Shown one piece after another: positions 1 through 9,318 of a stretch of DNA of 64,000 nucleotides. The DNA is from Roseivivax isoporae LMG 25204 (GTDB lineage: Bacteria; Pseudomonadota; Alphaproteobacteria; Rhodobacterales; Rhodobacteraceae), in contig NZ_JAME01000020.1 in NCBI RefSeq assembly GCF_000521865.1, positions 1-64,000 of the forward strand, read 5' to 3'. Each line of letters opens with the position of its first letter. The stretch's first letter is position 1. The translations under genes and the position numbers were made by a program. The notes beneath the pieces were generated by a model that ran no database searches, was not told the DNA's origin, and saw nothing but the letters and a program-made list of their open reading frames with translations.

Positions 1-2
1 TC

Positions 3-995
3 CCCGCGCCCGGGGACGCGGACGCGGAGGACGCACCCGACACCGCCGCCGCAGATGCCGAGCTGACCGAGGCCGAGGCTGCGCATGTGGCGGCGCAGGC
101 CGACCGCGATGCCGCCGCCGAACGTTTGTCGGACGCGCGCACCGCCGCCGCGACCGCGGAGGCCGCCCTCGAGGGGGCGCGGGGCCGCGCGGGCCGTGCC
201 GACGCCGCGCTGGCGCGGCTGGGCGACGCGACCGAGGAAGAGCTGGCGCAGGGTTTCCGGCAGGCCCGCGGGGCGCTCGAGGCGGCCGAGGCGCTCCTTT
301 CCGAGACGCGCGGCGCGGCGCCCGACCTCGCCGCGGCCGAGGCGGCGCTGAAGCGCGCCACCGCCGTCGACCGGGAGGCGCGCGAACAGGCCGCGCGCCT
401 GCGGCCGGAGATCGCGCGGCTCGACGAACGCATCGCCCGCGCCTCGGGCGAGGCGGTCGAGGAACGGCTGGCCGAAGCGGAACAGGACCTTGCCGTCGCC
501 GCGGCGGATCTCGCGCGCCTCGACCGCGAGGTGGCGGTGCTGGAGCGGCTGGTCGCGGTCCTCGAACAGGCGAAATCCGAGGCGCGCGAGCGCTACTTTG
601 CCCCCGTCGCGGCCGAACTCGGCCCGCTCCTCAACCTGCTCTGGCCCGACGCGGAACTCGACTGGGGACAGGAGACACTGCTGCCCGAGGCGCTGCGCCG
701 CGCCGGCACGACGGAGCCCATCGACATCCTGTCGGGTGGCACCCACGAACAGGTGGCGCTGCTGGTCCGGCTCGCCTTCGCGCGGATGCTGGCCGAGGCC
801 GGGCGGCACGCGCCGGTCATCCTCGACGACGCGCTGGTCTTCACCGACGACGACCGGATCGAGCGGATGTTCGACGCGCTTCACCGGCAGGCGGGCGACC
901 TGCAGATCCTCGTCCTGACCTGTCGGCAGAGGGCCTTCCGCGACCTGGGCGGCCGCGTCCTGCGGCTGGCCGAAGAGGCTATGCCGGGCGCCTGA
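3..995 (+). CDS. SMC/YhaN-like ATP-binding protein, C-terminal part
   Basis: The reading frame is open to the left edge, so this is the 330-residue C-terminal part of a larger protein whose start lies outside the window. The first ~190 residues are Ala/Glu/Arg-rich and look like coiled coil. The end carries an ABC-ATPase signature-like SGGTHEQ (about residue 244 of this fragment), followed by a Walker B VILDDA (about 272) and a FTDDDR D-loop region. This is the layout of SMC/Rad50/YhaN-type ATPases, in which coiled coils separate the N- and C-terminal halves of the ATPase. Such proteins are often paired with an SbcD-like nuclease and act in DNA repair, but the partner is not visible here. The family assignment is firm, the cellular role is inferred. 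The stop codon lies in the loop of a GC-rich hairpin facing lipA. Confidence 0.85.
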   Translation, partial: PAPGDADAEDAPDTAAADAELTEAEAAHVAAQADRDAAAERLSDARTAAATAEAALEGARGRAGRADAALARLGDATEEELAQGFRQARGALEAAEALLSETRGAAPDLAAAEAALKRATAVDREAREQAARLRPEIARLDERIARASGEAVEERLAEAEQDLAVAAADLARLDREVAVLERLVAVLEQAKSEARERYFAPVAAELGPLLNLLWPDAELDWGQETLLPEALRRAGTTEPIDILSGGTHEQVALLVRLAFARMLAEAGRHAPVILDDALVFTDDDRIERMFDALHRQAGDLQILVLTCRQRAFRDLGGRVLRLAEEAMPGA

Positions 996-1004
996 GCGCC
1001 CGGC
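983..1004. terminator. GC-rich hairpin between convergent genes
   Basis: A perfect 9-bp inverted repeat, GCCGGGCGC and GCGCCCGGC, encloses the four-base loop CTGA. The TGA stop of the upstream ATPase gene is in the loop. No T-tract follows on either strand. It lies exactly at the convergent junction with lipA, so it may stop transcription from both sides or stabilise both 3' ends. Confidence 0.5.
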
Positions 1005-1013
1005 GCGCGCGGC

Positions 1014-1964
1014 TCAGGCGATGGCCAGCCGCGCCTCGCGGGCCGCACGCAGCCGCGCGAAATCGTCGCCCGCGTGGTAGGAGGACCGCGTGAGCGGCGT
1101 CGCCGACACCATGAGGAACCCCTTGCCGAACGCCGCCTTCTCGTAGCTCGCGAACTCCTCGGGGGTCACGAAGCGGTCGATGCGGTGGTGCTTGGTCGTC
1201 GGCTGCAGGTACTGGCCGATGGTCATGAAGTCGACGTCGGCCGAGCGCAGGTCGTCCATCACCTGCAGTACCTGCGGGCGCTCCTCGCCGAGGCCCACCA
1301 TGATGCCGGACTTGGTGAAGATGCGCGGGTCGAGCTCCTTGACCCGCTGCAGGAGCCGCAGGGAATGGAAGTAGCGCGCGCCGGGACGCACCTCGGGATA
1401 GAGGCCCGGCACGGTCTCGAGGTTGTGGTTGAAGACGTCGGGCTTTGCCGCCACGACGATCTCCAGCACCTCGGGGGCGCATTTCAGGAAGTCGGGCGTC
1501 AGGATCTCGATCGTCGTGCCGGGCGCGCGGTGACGCACGGCGCGGATCGTCTGCGCGAAATGCTCCGCCCCGCCATCCTCGAGGTCGTCGCGGTCGACCG
1601 AGGTGATGACCACGTGGTTCAGGCCGAGCTTCTGCACCGCGTCGGCCACGCGGCCGGGTTCGAACACGTCGAGCGCGTCGGGACGTCCCGTCGCCACGTT
1701 GCAGAAGGTGCAGCCACGGGTGCAGACCTCGCCCATGATCATCATGGTGGCGTGGCCCTGGCTCCAGCATTCGCCGACGTTCGGGCAGCCCGCCTCCTCG
1801 CAGACCGTGGTCAGGTTGTTGTCGCGCATGATGCGGCGCGTCTCGGCATAGCCCTCGCCGCCCGGCGCCTTCACGCGGATCCAGGCGGGTTTCTTCGGCT
1901 GGGCGTTGTCGGGCCGGTGCGCCTTTTCCGGATGCCGCTGGCCCGGGATCTTGAGGTCGCGCAT
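1014..1964 (-). CDS. lipA: lipoyl synthase
   Basis: This 316-residue radical SAM enzyme inserts two sulfurs into octanoyl groups on lipoyl domains of 2-oxoacid dehydrogenases and the glycine cleavage system. Both [4Fe-4S] cluster motifs are present: the auxiliary cluster cysteines C55, C60 and C66 ([13 protein letters not shown]) and the radical SAM CX3CX2C at C81, C85 and C88 (CTRGCTFC). The C-terminal RSSYHAG segment supplies the serine that ligates the auxiliary cluster. I chose the ATG giving MRDLKIPGQ because it matches the usual start in this group and total length; an in-frame ATG 12 codons upstream also exists. The enzyme is cytosolic. The gene appears monocistronic and converges on the ATPase gene. 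Confidence 0.97.
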   Translation of the reverse strand: MRDLKIPGQRHPEKAHRPDNAQPKKPAWIRVKAPGGEGYAETRRIMRDNNLTTVCEEAGCPNVGECWSQGHATMMIMGEVCTRGCTFCNVATGRPDALDVFEPGRVADAVQKLGLNHVVITSVDRDDLEDGGAEHFAQTIRAVRHRAPGTTIEILTPDFLKCAPEVLEIVVAAKPDVFNHNLETVPGLYPEVRPGARYFHSLRLLQRVKELDPRIFTKSGIMVGLGEERPQVLQVMDDLRSADVDFMTIGQYLQPTTKHHRIDRFVTPEEFASYEKAAFGKGFLMVSATPLTRSSYHAGDDFARLRAAREARLAIA

Positions 1965-2101
1965 GGGTGCCCCCGGTTGCTGTTCGCTTTGGGGGACCAT
2001 AGGCCGTCCGCGCCGGTTCCGCCAGTGGGGCGGCCCGCCGCATCGCGGCCTTGTGCGCCGTGCATGTATCTCCTCTTGCCGAACCCGGGATCGTGTCGCG
2101 C

Positions 2102-3214
2102 TCAGCCGATCAGCCGCTGCCCGCCGGCGCCCGGCATCGCGTAGTGGCGCCTGAGCCGCTGGAGCGCGATCCGCAGGACGATCTTGCCCGACCGCGCCGA
2201 CCATCCCATGCGCCGCTCGGTCGCCTCGAGACCCTCGAGTTCGCAGCAGCAGCGCAGCGCCACGTCCCCGAGCCCCGGCCCGAGATCGCGCAGCGCCTCG
2301 CCGATCCGCCGCCGCGCCGCCGCGGGACCGGACAGCGCCGGATCGCCGAAGATCGCCGGGTCCGCGGCGCCCTCGGCGAGGAAGCGGCGCCAGTCGGTGC
2401 GCGGCCCCTCGCAGAGCTGCGCAAGCTCGTAATCGGTGCGCAGGCGTTCCCCCGCCATCACGAGGTCGGCGGCCAGGAAGGGCCGACCGGTCTTGTCGCG
2501 CCGCCGTGCGAGCGCCGCCATCGGCGTCTCGGGCTGCACCTGGCGTGGCCCGGTGCCGCCCTCCTCGCCGGTGCCCTCGGCCCTGAGGCGCGCCTCGTCC
2601 TCGCGCGCCGCGGTCATGCGCCCGAGCGCGGCGCGGCCCTGCGTCGTCACCCGGTAGCGCGACACCCGGCCGGGTTCGTCGCAGGAAATCCAGCCCTTGA
2701 GCGCGATCGCCTGGGCAAGCGCGCTGTCGACCACCGCCAGCCGTTCGCTGTCGCCCGTGGCGGTGGTGCGCACGATCACCGACTTGTCCATGTCCTGCGC
2801 GACGGCAAGCACCGCGCCCCGCTGGCAGAGCAGGCGCAGGATGCCCGACGCCGCACGGGCAAGTGCCGCGTCGCCGCCCGGGCTGGCCTCGGGCTCCGCC
2901 GCGCAGCCGGCGTCGCGCGCCCCCGACCCGGTGACCGATTTCCGTTCCGGCGCCGGGTCGCGGACCGCGCGCAGGTGTGCCCCCCGCGCCTGGCGGGCGG
3001 CGAGGTCGCGCAGCGCGGCATCGATCAGCGGATCGTCGCGGCGCTGCTCGATGCGGCGCACCTGGCGCAGCACGGTCGAGGCATGGCAGCCGGATTCGCG
3101 GGCCAGCGCCCGGAGCGAGGCACCATGCTCCACGTGCGCGATGTAGCGCGCCGCATCCGCGGGAACCCAGCCCGGAAGGTGCTCCGGACCCGCGAGATTT
3201 TCCCCTGAGATCAT
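2102..3214 (-). CDS. DUF6456 helix-turn-helix protein
   Basis: A 370-residue protein with an N-terminal DNA-binding region (about residues 20-60: [20 protein letters not shown], followed by [11 protein letters not shown]) and a C-terminal domain of the DUF6456 type (about 225-365). It is a family I associate with Rhodobacterales; no regulon or enzyme activity is established from sequence. The start ATG at 3214 is preceded by a good ribosome-binding GGGGAC with correct spacing. Upstream TTG and ATG codons (3250, 3244) are in frame but have no better site. The gene is divergent from the DUF6477 gene, and the shared 215-bp gap contains a palindrome and a near-consensus DnaA box. A role as a cell-cycle or developmental transcription factor is possible but is only inference. 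Confidence 0.85.
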   Translation of the reverse strand: MISGENLAGPEHLPGWVPADAARYIAHVEHGASLRALARESGCHASTVLRQVRRIEQRRDDPLIDAALRDLAARQARGAHLRAVRDPAPERKSVTGSGARDAGCAAEPEASPGGDAALARAASGILRLLCQRGAVLAVAQDMDKSVIVRTTATGDSERLAVVDSALAQAIALKGWISCDEPGRVSRYRVTTQGRAALGRMTAAREDEARLRAEGTGEEGGTGPRQVQPETPMAALARRRDKTGRPFLAADLVMAGERLRTDYELAQLCEGPRTDWRRFLAEGAADPAIFGDPALSGPAAARRRIGEALRDLGPGLGDVALRCCCELEGLEATERRMGWSARSGKIVLRIALQRLRRHYAMPGAGGQRLIG

Positions 3215-3305
3215 TCTTGTCCCCAATGTTTTCAACAGACTCATCCACAACCCCTTCGGTCAATCCGCCGGCTCGTCGTTATTATTTCCGGTCGGTTAAC
3301 GACGG

Positions 3306-3315
3306 GATCATGATC
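3306..3315. promoter_or_regulatory. 10-bp palindrome in divergent promoter region
   Basis: A perfect palindrome, GATCATGATC, lies mid-way between the divergent DUF6456 and DUF6477 genes in a locally AT-rich stretch. It could be an operator for either gene. It also holds two GATC sites. Nothing identifies the binding protein. Confidence 0.3.
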
Positions 3316-3429
3316 GGCCATTTATTGCCAAAATCTAAACAGTCTGACCGGCGAATACGGGAGTTTCGTTTGCGCAACACACGCCTCGGGTGTGCCAGCA
3401 TCGCCAAATCCGGTTAGGGAGCGACGGCG

Positions 3430-3732
3430 ATGACGACAGATATCCACAACTTGTCCACAATGCGGCGGCCGCGCCTGCTGATCCGCACCGCGCGGCTGGC
3501 GGCGGACGAGTACCGGCGCGACGTGCACCTGCCCCGGCTGCTGGGCTTCGCCGCCCATGCGGGCGGCCGCGGGCCGCTCGCGCAGCTCCTCGCGGCCGAG
3601 GCGCCGCTTGACGCGGCGCGCCGATCTGGCGGCACGGCCTACTCGGTCACGCGGCACGTCGAGCTGCTGTCAGCCATCATCGCCGAGCAGCGGATCGCCC
3701 GCGAGCCGCCTGCGGTCATCGCCGCCGAGTGA
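3430..3732 (+). CDS. DUF6477 family protein
   Basis: A 100-residue protein with the motifs I recognise from DUF6477 of Rhodobacteraceae: RRPRLLIRTARLAADEYRR near the N-terminus, then AAEAPLDAARRSGGTAYSVTRHVELLSAII. It has no signal peptide or membrane segment and is rich in Arg and Ala. Function is unknown. The ATG is preceded by AGGGAG at a suitable distance. It is transcribed away from the DUF6456 gene and is followed 96 bp later by guaA on the same strand. The first codons contain two near-consensus DnaA boxes (TATCCACA and TTGTCCACA). Confidence 0.8.
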   Translation: MTTDIHNLSTMRRPRLLIRTARLAADEYRRDVHLPRLLGFAAHAGGRGPLAQLLAAEAPLDAARRSGGTAYSVTRHVELLSAIIAEQRIAREPPAVIAAE

Positions 3733-3828
3733 GCCCGACGGCGCGACATTGCGCAGCGTGCCACGGCGGCGGCGCGCGCGTCGCGGGCGCCCCTTGCGCG
3801 GACGTGGGCTTGCGGCTACTGGCACCCC

Positions 3829-5397
3829 ATGGACAGGACCGCCCACGACCGCCTTCTCATCGTCGATTTCGGCAGCCAGGTGACGCAGCTGATCGCGCGC
3901 CGCCTGCGCGAACTCAACGTCTACTGCGAGATTCACCCCTACCAGAACGTCACCGAGGACTTCCTGCGGGACTTTGCACCGAAGGCCGTGATCTTCTCGG
4001 GCGGACCGGACAGCGTCACCCGCGAAGGCAGCCCGCGACCACCCCGGGCGGTCTACGATCTGGGCGTGCCGATCCTCGGGATCTGCTACGGCCAGCAGGT
4101 GATGATGCAGGACCTGGGGGGCCGCGTCGAGGCGGGCGAAGGCACCGCCGAATTCGGCCGGGCCTATGTGACGCCCGGGGCCGACCGCATCGACCTGCTG
4201 AACGGCTGGTTCCTCGACGGCACGGGACGCGAGCAGGTCTGGATGAGCCACGGCGACCATGTGGCCGCGCTGGCGCCCGGTTTCGCGGTCTATGGCACCT
4301 CGCCCGGCGCGCCCTTCGCTGTGACCGCGGATCTCGCGCGGCGGTTCTACGCGGTGCAGTTCCATCCCGAGGTGCACCACACGCCCAACGGCCGCACGCT
4401 CTACGAGAACTTCGTGCGCGATGCGGGTTTCGCCGGCGACTGGACCATGAACGCCTACCGCGAGGAGGCGGTGCAGAAGATCCGCGACCAGGTGGGCGAG
4501 GCCAAGGTGATCTGCGCGCTCTCGGGCGGCGTCGACAGCTCGGTGGCCGCCGCGCTGATCCACGAGGCGGTGGGCGACCAGCTGACCTGCGTCTTCGTCG
4601 ACCACGGGCTCCTGCGGCTCAACGAGGCCGAGGAAGTCGTGGGCATGTTCCGCGACCACATGAACCTCCAGGTCATCCACGCCGAGGAGCAGGAGCTGTT
4701 CCTGTCGCAGCTCGAGGGCGTCTCCGACCCCGAGACCAAGCGCAAGACGATCGGCCGGCTCTTCATCGACGTGTTCCAGAAATACGCCGACCAGATCGAG
4801 GGCGCGGCCTTCCTCGCGCAAGGCACGCTCTATCCCGACGTGATCGAGAGCGTCAGCTTCTCGGGCGGCCCGTCGGTCACGATCAAGTCGCACCACAACG
4901 TGGGCGGCCTGCCCGAGAAGATGGGCCTGAAGCTCGTCGAGCCGTTGCGCGAACTCTTCAAGGACGAGGTGCGCGCGCTCGGACGCGAGCTCGGCCTGCC
5001 CGACAGCTTCATCGGGCGCCACCCCTTCCCCGGCCCCGGCCTCGCGATCCGCTGCCCGGGCGAGATCACCCGCGAGAAGCTCGAGATCCTGCGCCGCGCC
5101 GACGCGGTCTTCATCGACCAGATCCGGCGGCACGGTCTCTATGACGAGATCTGGCAGGCCTTCGCGGCGATCCTCCCCGTGCGGACCGTGGGCGTCATGG
5201 GCGACGGGCGCACCTATGACTTTGCCTGCGCGCTGCGCGCCGTGACCAGCGTCGACGGCATGACCGCGGACTTCTACCCGTTCAGCCACGAATTCCTGGG
5301 CGAGACGGCGACGCGGATCATCAACGAGGTGCGCGGCATCAACCGCGTGACCTACGACGTGACCTCGAAGCCGCCGGGAACCATCGAATGGGAATGA
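3829..5397 (+). CDS. guaA: GMP synthase (glutamine-hydrolysing)
   Basis: This 522-residue enzyme converts XMP, ATP and glutamine to GMP, the last step of guanine nucleotide synthesis. Domains in order: class I glutamine amidotransferase (residues ~9-200) with nucleophile C86 in GICYGQQ and catalytic H179/E181 in FHPEV; an ATP pyrophosphatase domain with the PP-loop SGGVDSS at 232-238; then the C-terminal dimerisation and XMP-binding domain ending in the conserved PPGTIEWE. All key residues are intact and the length is typical. It stands alone in this window, away from guaB. Confidence 0.98.
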   Translation: MDRTAHDRLLIVDFGSQVTQLIARRLRELNVYCEIHPYQNVTEDFLRDFAPKAVIFSGGPDSVTREGSPRPPRAVYDLGVPILGICYGQQVMMQDLGGRVEAGEGTAEFGRAYVTPGADRIDLLNGWFLDGTGREQVWMSHGDHVAALAPGFAVYGTSPGAPFAVTADLARRFYAVQFHPEVHHTPNGRTLYENFVRDAGFAGDWTMNAYREEAVQKIRDQVGEAKVICALSGGVDSSVAAALIHEAVGDQLTCVFVDHGLLRLNEAEEVVGMFRDHMNLQVIHAEEQELFLSQLEGVSDPETKRKTIGRLFIDVFQKYADQIEGAAFLAQGTLYPDVIESVSFSGGPSVTIKSHHNVGGLPEKMGLKLVEPLRELFKDEVRALGRELGLPDSFIGRHPFPGPGLAIRCPGEITREKLEILRRADAVFIDQIRRHGLYDEIWQAFAAILPVRTVGVMGDGRTYDFACALRAVTSVDGMTADFYPFSHEFLGETATRIINEVRGINRVTYDVTSKPPGTIEWE

Positions 5398-5446
5398 TCC
5401 GGATCGGTCGGGGCATCGTCCCGCATGTCCGGGGCCGTGCCGGCCG

Positions 5447-5965
5447 ATGACCGCCGTCGCGCTCCTGCCCGCCTGCATCGCGGTGCAACTGGCCGTGGCG
5501 ATCCTCGCCAGCGCGTTCGGGCCCCGCTGCACACGCCGTGACGACGACGCCTCCGCGCAGGCCGGAGGCGACGCGGTCGACTGTGCCGGCATCGCGCACC
5601 GCATCGCGGCGATCGCGGCCGAACTCGAGCACACGCGAGAGCGCATGGTCGCCGACCGTGCCCACGCGGTACGGCAGCGCCGGCGCCGCAACGCGGCCAT
5701 CGCCCTGTCGCTCGCGGCGGCCATCGCGGCCTCGTCGTTCTGGGACGGACCCGGCGGCGCCGCGATCCTCGCCTGCGGCGTCCTCGCCGCGATCGCCGCC
5801 GGCCTCACGCACCGCGCGCTCCGCAGTGCCAAGGCGCGCGTCGCCGAGGCCCGCGCCCGCATCGCGCGGCTCGAGGCGCTCGACCAGAGCAACCGCGCGG
5901 ATTTTGCGGCCCGCCGCAGCGTGCTCGCCCCGTTCCAGCCCGTCCCGCCGGCGCTGCCGGCCTGA
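5447..5965 (+). CDS. hypothetical membrane protein
   Basis: A 172-residue protein I do not recognise. It has an N-terminal hydrophobic segment (residues ~3-25), an Arg-rich helical stretch with heptad-like character (~50-80), two further hydrophobic segments (~83-118), then a second charged helix rich in Ala, Arg and Glu. The start is taken at the first ATG, 50 bp after guaA; no strong ribosome-binding site is visible, so both the start and the reality of the gene are moderately certain. Codon use resembles that of its neighbours. It may be co-transcribed with guaA and the exporter that follows. Confidence 0.55.
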   Translation: MTAVALLPACIAVQLAVAILASAFGPRCTRRDDDASAQAGGDAVDCAGIAHRIAAIAAELEHTRERMVADRAHAVRQRRRRNAAIALSLAAAIAASSFWDGPGGAAILACGVLAAIAAGLTHRALRSAKARVAEARARIARLEALDQSNRADFAARRSVLAPFQPVPPALPA

Positions 5966-6034
5966 GGCCCGCAGACTGACGTCGCGTCCGGCCGGCCCTT
6001 GCGGCGGCCCGCGCGGACGGGCAGAACCTGCCTC

Positions 6035-6931
6035 ATGAGTTCCGCACCCACCCTGACCGCCCCCGCCGCGGACACGCTTCGCGCCTGCCTCTGGATGATC
6101 GGCGCGATCGCGTCGTTCACCACCATGGCGGTGGCGGGACGCGCGGTCAGCCTCGAGCTCGACACCTTCGAGATCATGCTCTACCGCAGCGTGATCGGCG
6201 TCGGCATCGTGGCCGGCGCGGCGGCGCTCACCGGGACGCTCGGGCTCGTGACCATCCGCAGCATGCACCTGCACCTCGCGCGAAACGTCTTCCACTTCGC
6301 GGGGCAGAACCTGTGGTTCTACGCCATCGCGGTGCTGCCGCTCGCGCAGGTCTTCGCGCTCGAGTTCACCTCGCCGCTCTGGGTCATCGCCCTGTCGCCG
6401 CTGATCCTCGGGGAACGCATCACGCGCATGCGCGCGCTCGCCGCCGCGCTCGGCTTCGCGGGCATCCTGATCGTCGCGCGCCCGACGCCCGACAGCTTCG
6501 ACCCGAACCTTCTCGCCGCGGCGGGCGCGGCGCTCGGCTTCGCCGGCTCGGCCGTGTTCACCCGGCGGCTGACGCGGACCGAAAGCATCGTCTGCATCCT
6601 CTTCTGGCTGACGGTCATGCAATCGGCGTTCGGCCTGATCTGCGCGGGCGCGGACGGCGACATCGCGTGGCCCTCGCTCGCCGCATGGCCGTGGATCGCG
6701 TTGATTTCGGTCTGCGGGCTCGTCGCGCATTTCTGCCTGACCACGGCGCTGTCGCTCGCCCCGGCGACCATCGTCATGCCCATCGACTTCACGCGGCTGC
6801 CGATCATCGCCATCGTCGGCATGACGCTCTACGGCGAGCCGCTCGACCTGTTCGTGTTCCTCGGTGCCGCGGTCATCTTCGCCGCGAATTATGCGAATAT
6901 ACGCGCCGAGACGATCCATGTTACAAAATAG
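6035..6931 (+). CDS. EamA/DMT-family transporter
   Basis: A 298-residue inner-membrane protein with about ten hydrophobic helices arranged as two EamA repeats. The first repeat includes ALEFTSPLWVIALSPLILGE and the second includes APATIVMPIDFTRLPIIAI, both typical of drug/metabolite transporters such as RhaT- and YdcZ-like exporters. The substrate cannot be read from sequence. I started at MSSAPTLTA rather than at an upstream ATG, because the extension is Arg-rich and not membrane-like. It is followed by a promoter-containing gap before the FadL-type porin. Confidence 0.88.
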   Translation: MSSAPTLTAPAADTLRACLWMIGAIASFTTMAVAGRAVSLELDTFEIMLYRSVIGVGIVAGAAALTGTLGLVTIRSMHLHLARNVFHFAGQNLWFYAIAVLPLAQVFALEFTSPLWVIALSPLILGERITRMRALAAALGFAGILIVARPTPDSFDPNLLAAAGAALGFAGSAVFTRRLTRTESIVCILFWLTVMQSAFGLICAGADGDIAWPSLAAWPWIALISVCGLVAHFCLTTALSLAPATIVMPIDFTRLPIIAIVGMTLYGEPLDLFVFLGAAVIFAANYANIRAETIHVTK

Positions 6932-6973
6932 CGACGTGACGGCACGCAAGAGGTGCATGACGTATCGTCAAAA

Positions 6974-7003
6974 TTGACCGTGTAACAATCCTCACGGTAT
7001 TTC
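6974..7003 (+). promoter_or_regulatory. candidate sigma-70 promoter for the porin gene
   Basis: TTGACC (6974-6979) is followed after 18 bp by TATTTC (6998-7003), in an AT-rich stretch between the exporter and the porin gene. The -35 matches well; the -10 is weak. A transcript would have a leader of about 35 nt. Confidence 0.4.
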
Positions 7004-7046
7004 GATTCCGAGGAGACATCTTATTACCGGGATGAGGGACACACTC

Positions 7047-8219
7047 ATGAAACACCTGTTCTGCACGGCTTCGGCTTTCGCGCTTTCGGCCACGGCCGCC
7101 CTCGCGGGTGGCGTCGACCGCTCCGGCCAGCCGATCGGCGTGCTGTTCGAGCAGGGCACCTACGCGGAACTGTCCTTCGGATCGCTCCGGCCCGACGTTT
7201 CGGGCAGCGAGGTGTTTCCGCTGCCCCTGCCCGGGGTCGGGGGGTTCGACGACTCGGGCGACATGGCGCCCGACTTCGTCACGTTCTCGGCCGCGTTCAA
7301 GCATGACGTGAACGACCGGCTGTCCTTCGCCCTGATCCTCGACAAGCCCTACGGCGCCGAGGTCGACTACGACGATGGCACGGGCTACTTCGCCGCGGAT
7401 TCGACCGCGACGCTGCATTCCTTCGCGGCCACCGCGATCGGGCGCTACAAGTTCACCGAACGCATCAGCGTGCATGCCGGCCTGCGCTACCAGGAGCTGT
7501 CCGCAAAGGCCGTCGTGCCGTTCGTGAACGGCGTGGACCCGTCGACCGGCGGCGGCCTGCCGGGCGTGCCCTCCCCCGGCACTCCCTACGAGGCTTACGG
7601 CAAGCAGGACGGCGGCTGGGGCTACGTGCTGGGTGGCGCCTACGAGATCCCGGACATCGCGCTCCGCGTGGCGCTGACCTACAACTCGCGCATCGACCAC
7701 GAGCTCGACACCACCGAGACATCGGCCCTCGGCCCGGATTTCGAGACAAAGACCGACATCACCACGCCGCAATCGGTCAACCTCGACTTCCAGACCGGCA
7801 TCGCCCCGGACACGCTGCTCTTCGGCGGCGTCCGCTGGGTGGAATGGTCCGAGTTCGACATCACGCCGCAGGCCTACGAGACGCTGACCGGCGGCGCCTC
7901 GCTCGTGTCCTACGAGGACGACACCTACACCTACACGCTGGGTGTCGGCCGCCGCTTCACCGAACAGTGGGCGGGCCAGGTGTCTGTGGGCTACGAGAAG
8001 CAGAACGGCGGCTTCGCCTCGAACCTCGGGCCCACGGACGGCCAGTGGAGCCTCGGGCTCGGCGGCAGCTACACCATGGACAAGATCGAGATCTCGGCCG
8101 GCGTCCGCTACGTCTGGATCGGCGATGCCGAGACTCAGGCGGGCCCCGCCGCGCCGGTCGCCGAATTCGAGGACAACAGCGCCGTCGGCGTGGGCTTCAA
8201 GATCGGCTACACGTTCTGA
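7047..8219 (+). CDS. OMPP1/FadL/TodX-type outer-membrane protein
   Basis: A 390-residue beta-barrel protein with a signal peptide (MKHLFCTASAFALSATAALA, cleavage near residue 20). It has alternating hydrophobic/polar strands throughout and a C-terminal Phe (KIGYTF) typical of outer-membrane barrels. It belongs to the family of hydrophobic-compound and fatty-acid channels (FadL, TodX). The start at 7047 is preceded by GAGGGA; an ATG at 7032 would add five residues ahead of the signal peptide. The gene has its own candidate promoter and a clear terminator. The substrate (long-chain fatty acids or aromatics) is inferred from the family. Confidence 0.9.
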   Translation: MKHLFCTASAFALSATAALAGGVDRSGQPIGVLFEQGTYAELSFGSLRPDVSGSEVFPLPLPGVGGFDDSGDMAPDFVTFSAAFKHDVNDRLSFALILDKPYGAEVDYDDGTGYFAADSTATLHSFAATAIGRYKFTERISVHAGLRYQELSAKAVVPFVNGVDPSTGGGLPGVPSPGTPYEAYGKQDGGWGYVLGGAYEIPDIALRVALTYNSRIDHELDTTETSALGPDFETKTDITTPQSVNLDFQTGIAPDTLLFGGVRWVEWSEFDITPQAYETLTGGASLVSYEDDTYTYTLGVGRRFTEQWAGQVSVGYEKQNGGFASNLGPTDGQWSLGLGGSYTMDKIEISAGVRYVWIGDAETQAGPAAPVAEFEDNSAVGVGFKIGYTF

Positions 8220-8249
8220 GCCTCGCCGACCTCGGCGGCGTGACGATCG

Positions 8250-8281
8250 CGGGCGGGGTCATCCCCGCCCGTTTCGTCTTT
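8250..8281 (+). terminator. rho-independent terminator after the porin gene
   Basis: A 9-bp stem CGGGCGGGG / CCCCGCCCG with loop TCAT is followed by TTTCGTCTTT. It lies 31 bp after the stop codon. Confidence 0.8.
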
Positions 8282-8346
8282 GGTGATCCCGGCCTTGCGC
8301 AGGATCCGGGTCGCCTTCCGGAATGCGCCGGCGCAGGATCGCCGCC

Positions 8347-9261
8347 ATGACGCCACAGACCTCCCTTTCCTCGCGCACCTGGATCGAGCTCGCCGCCCTG
8401 GCCTGCATCTGGGGCGCGTCCTTCCTGGCCATCCGCACCGCGCTCGACGAGATCGCGCCGCTTGCGGCTGTGGTCTGGCGCGTGGGGCCCGCGGCCTGCG
8501 TGCTCTGGCTCGTGGTGGCGCTGCGCCGATTGCCGGTTCCGCGCGCGCCGCGGGTCTGGGGCGCCTTCCTCGTCATGGGCCTGCTCAACAACGTCGTCCC
8601 CTTCGGGCTGATGGCGTGGGGGCAGCTCCATGTCTCGACCGGGCTCACCTCGATCCTGAACGCGGCGACGGCCATCTGGGGCGTGCTGGTCGCCTCGCTG
8701 GTCTTTGCCGACGAGAGGCTGACGCTGCACCGCGCCGCGGGCGTCTCCCTGGGATTTGCCGGCGTCGCCACGGCGATCGGCTGGGAGGCCATCGCCGATC
8801 TCGATCTCCAGAGCCTCGCACAGATCGCGATCCTCGGCGGGACGCTGTCCTACGCGCTGGCGGGCGCGTGGGGGCGGCAACACCTGCGCGGGCTCGCGCC
8901 CGAGGTCGCGGCCGCCGGCATGCTGACCTGCGCGACGCTCCTCGCGCTGCCGCTCACGCTCGCGCTCGAGGGACCGCCGCCCGTGGACCTTTCCCCGCGC
9001 ACCTTCGCCGCGATCGGGTACTACGCCCTCGTCGCGACGGCGCTTGCCTACCTCCTCTACTACCGCGTTCTGGCCAAGGCCGGCAGCGGCAACCTCATGC
9101 TGGTCACGCTGATGATCCCGCCGGTCGCGATCACCCTCGGCGCGCTCTTCCGCGGCGAGACGCTGACCTCCGGCGCGATCGCGGGCTTCGCGTTGCTCGC
9201 GGGCGGCCTCGTGCTCCTCGACGGGCGCGTGCTGCGGCGCCGGACCCGCGTAAGCGTTTGA
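8347..9261 (+). CDS. EamA/DMT-family transporter
   Basis: A 304-residue, ten-helix inner-membrane protein with two EamA domains. The N-terminal AALACIWGASFLAIRTAL and the later FGLMAWGQLHVSTGLTSIL are characteristic; the second repeat ends in a short basic tail (RRRTRVSV) expected to be cytoplasmic. It is probably a metabolite or amino-acid exporter; the substrate is unknown. It is distinct from the exporter at 6035, so this stretch has two DMT exporters within 2.4 kb. The ATG at 8347 is preceded by AGGAT; upstream codons would give an Arg-rich extension. Confidence 0.9.
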   Translation: MTPQTSLSSRTWIELAALACIWGASFLAIRTALDEIAPLAAVVWRVGPAACVLWLVVALRRLPVPRAPRVWGAFLVMGLLNNVVPFGLMAWGQLHVSTGLTSILNAATAIWGVLVASLVFADERLTLHRAAGVSLGFAGVATAIGWEAIADLDLQSLAQIAILGGTLSYALAGAWGRQHLRGLAPEVAAAGMLTCATLLALPLTLALEGPPPVDLSPRTFAAIGYYALVATALAYLLYYRVLAKAGSGNLMLVTLMIPPVAITLGALFRGETLTSGAIAGFALLAGGLVLLDGRVLRRRTRVSV

Positions 9262-9318
9262 CGGCGCGCGGTGCCGCCGCTACCCATCGCCGGACCAGCA
9301 AGGCGGACCGGGGCGCAG

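Noticed and set aside
1014-3263. A single 749-residue minus-strand protein
   Set aside because: It is lipA plus an out-of-frame read of the DUF6456 gene region on the same strand. LipA has its own start at 1964 and the upstream gene is clear in another frame.
3670-6177. Very long antisense frames (also across purL, glnE, dnaB and others)
   Set aside because: High GC leaves few stop codons in shadow frames. They oppose genes with complete motifs and have Arg/Pro/Ala-biased translations.
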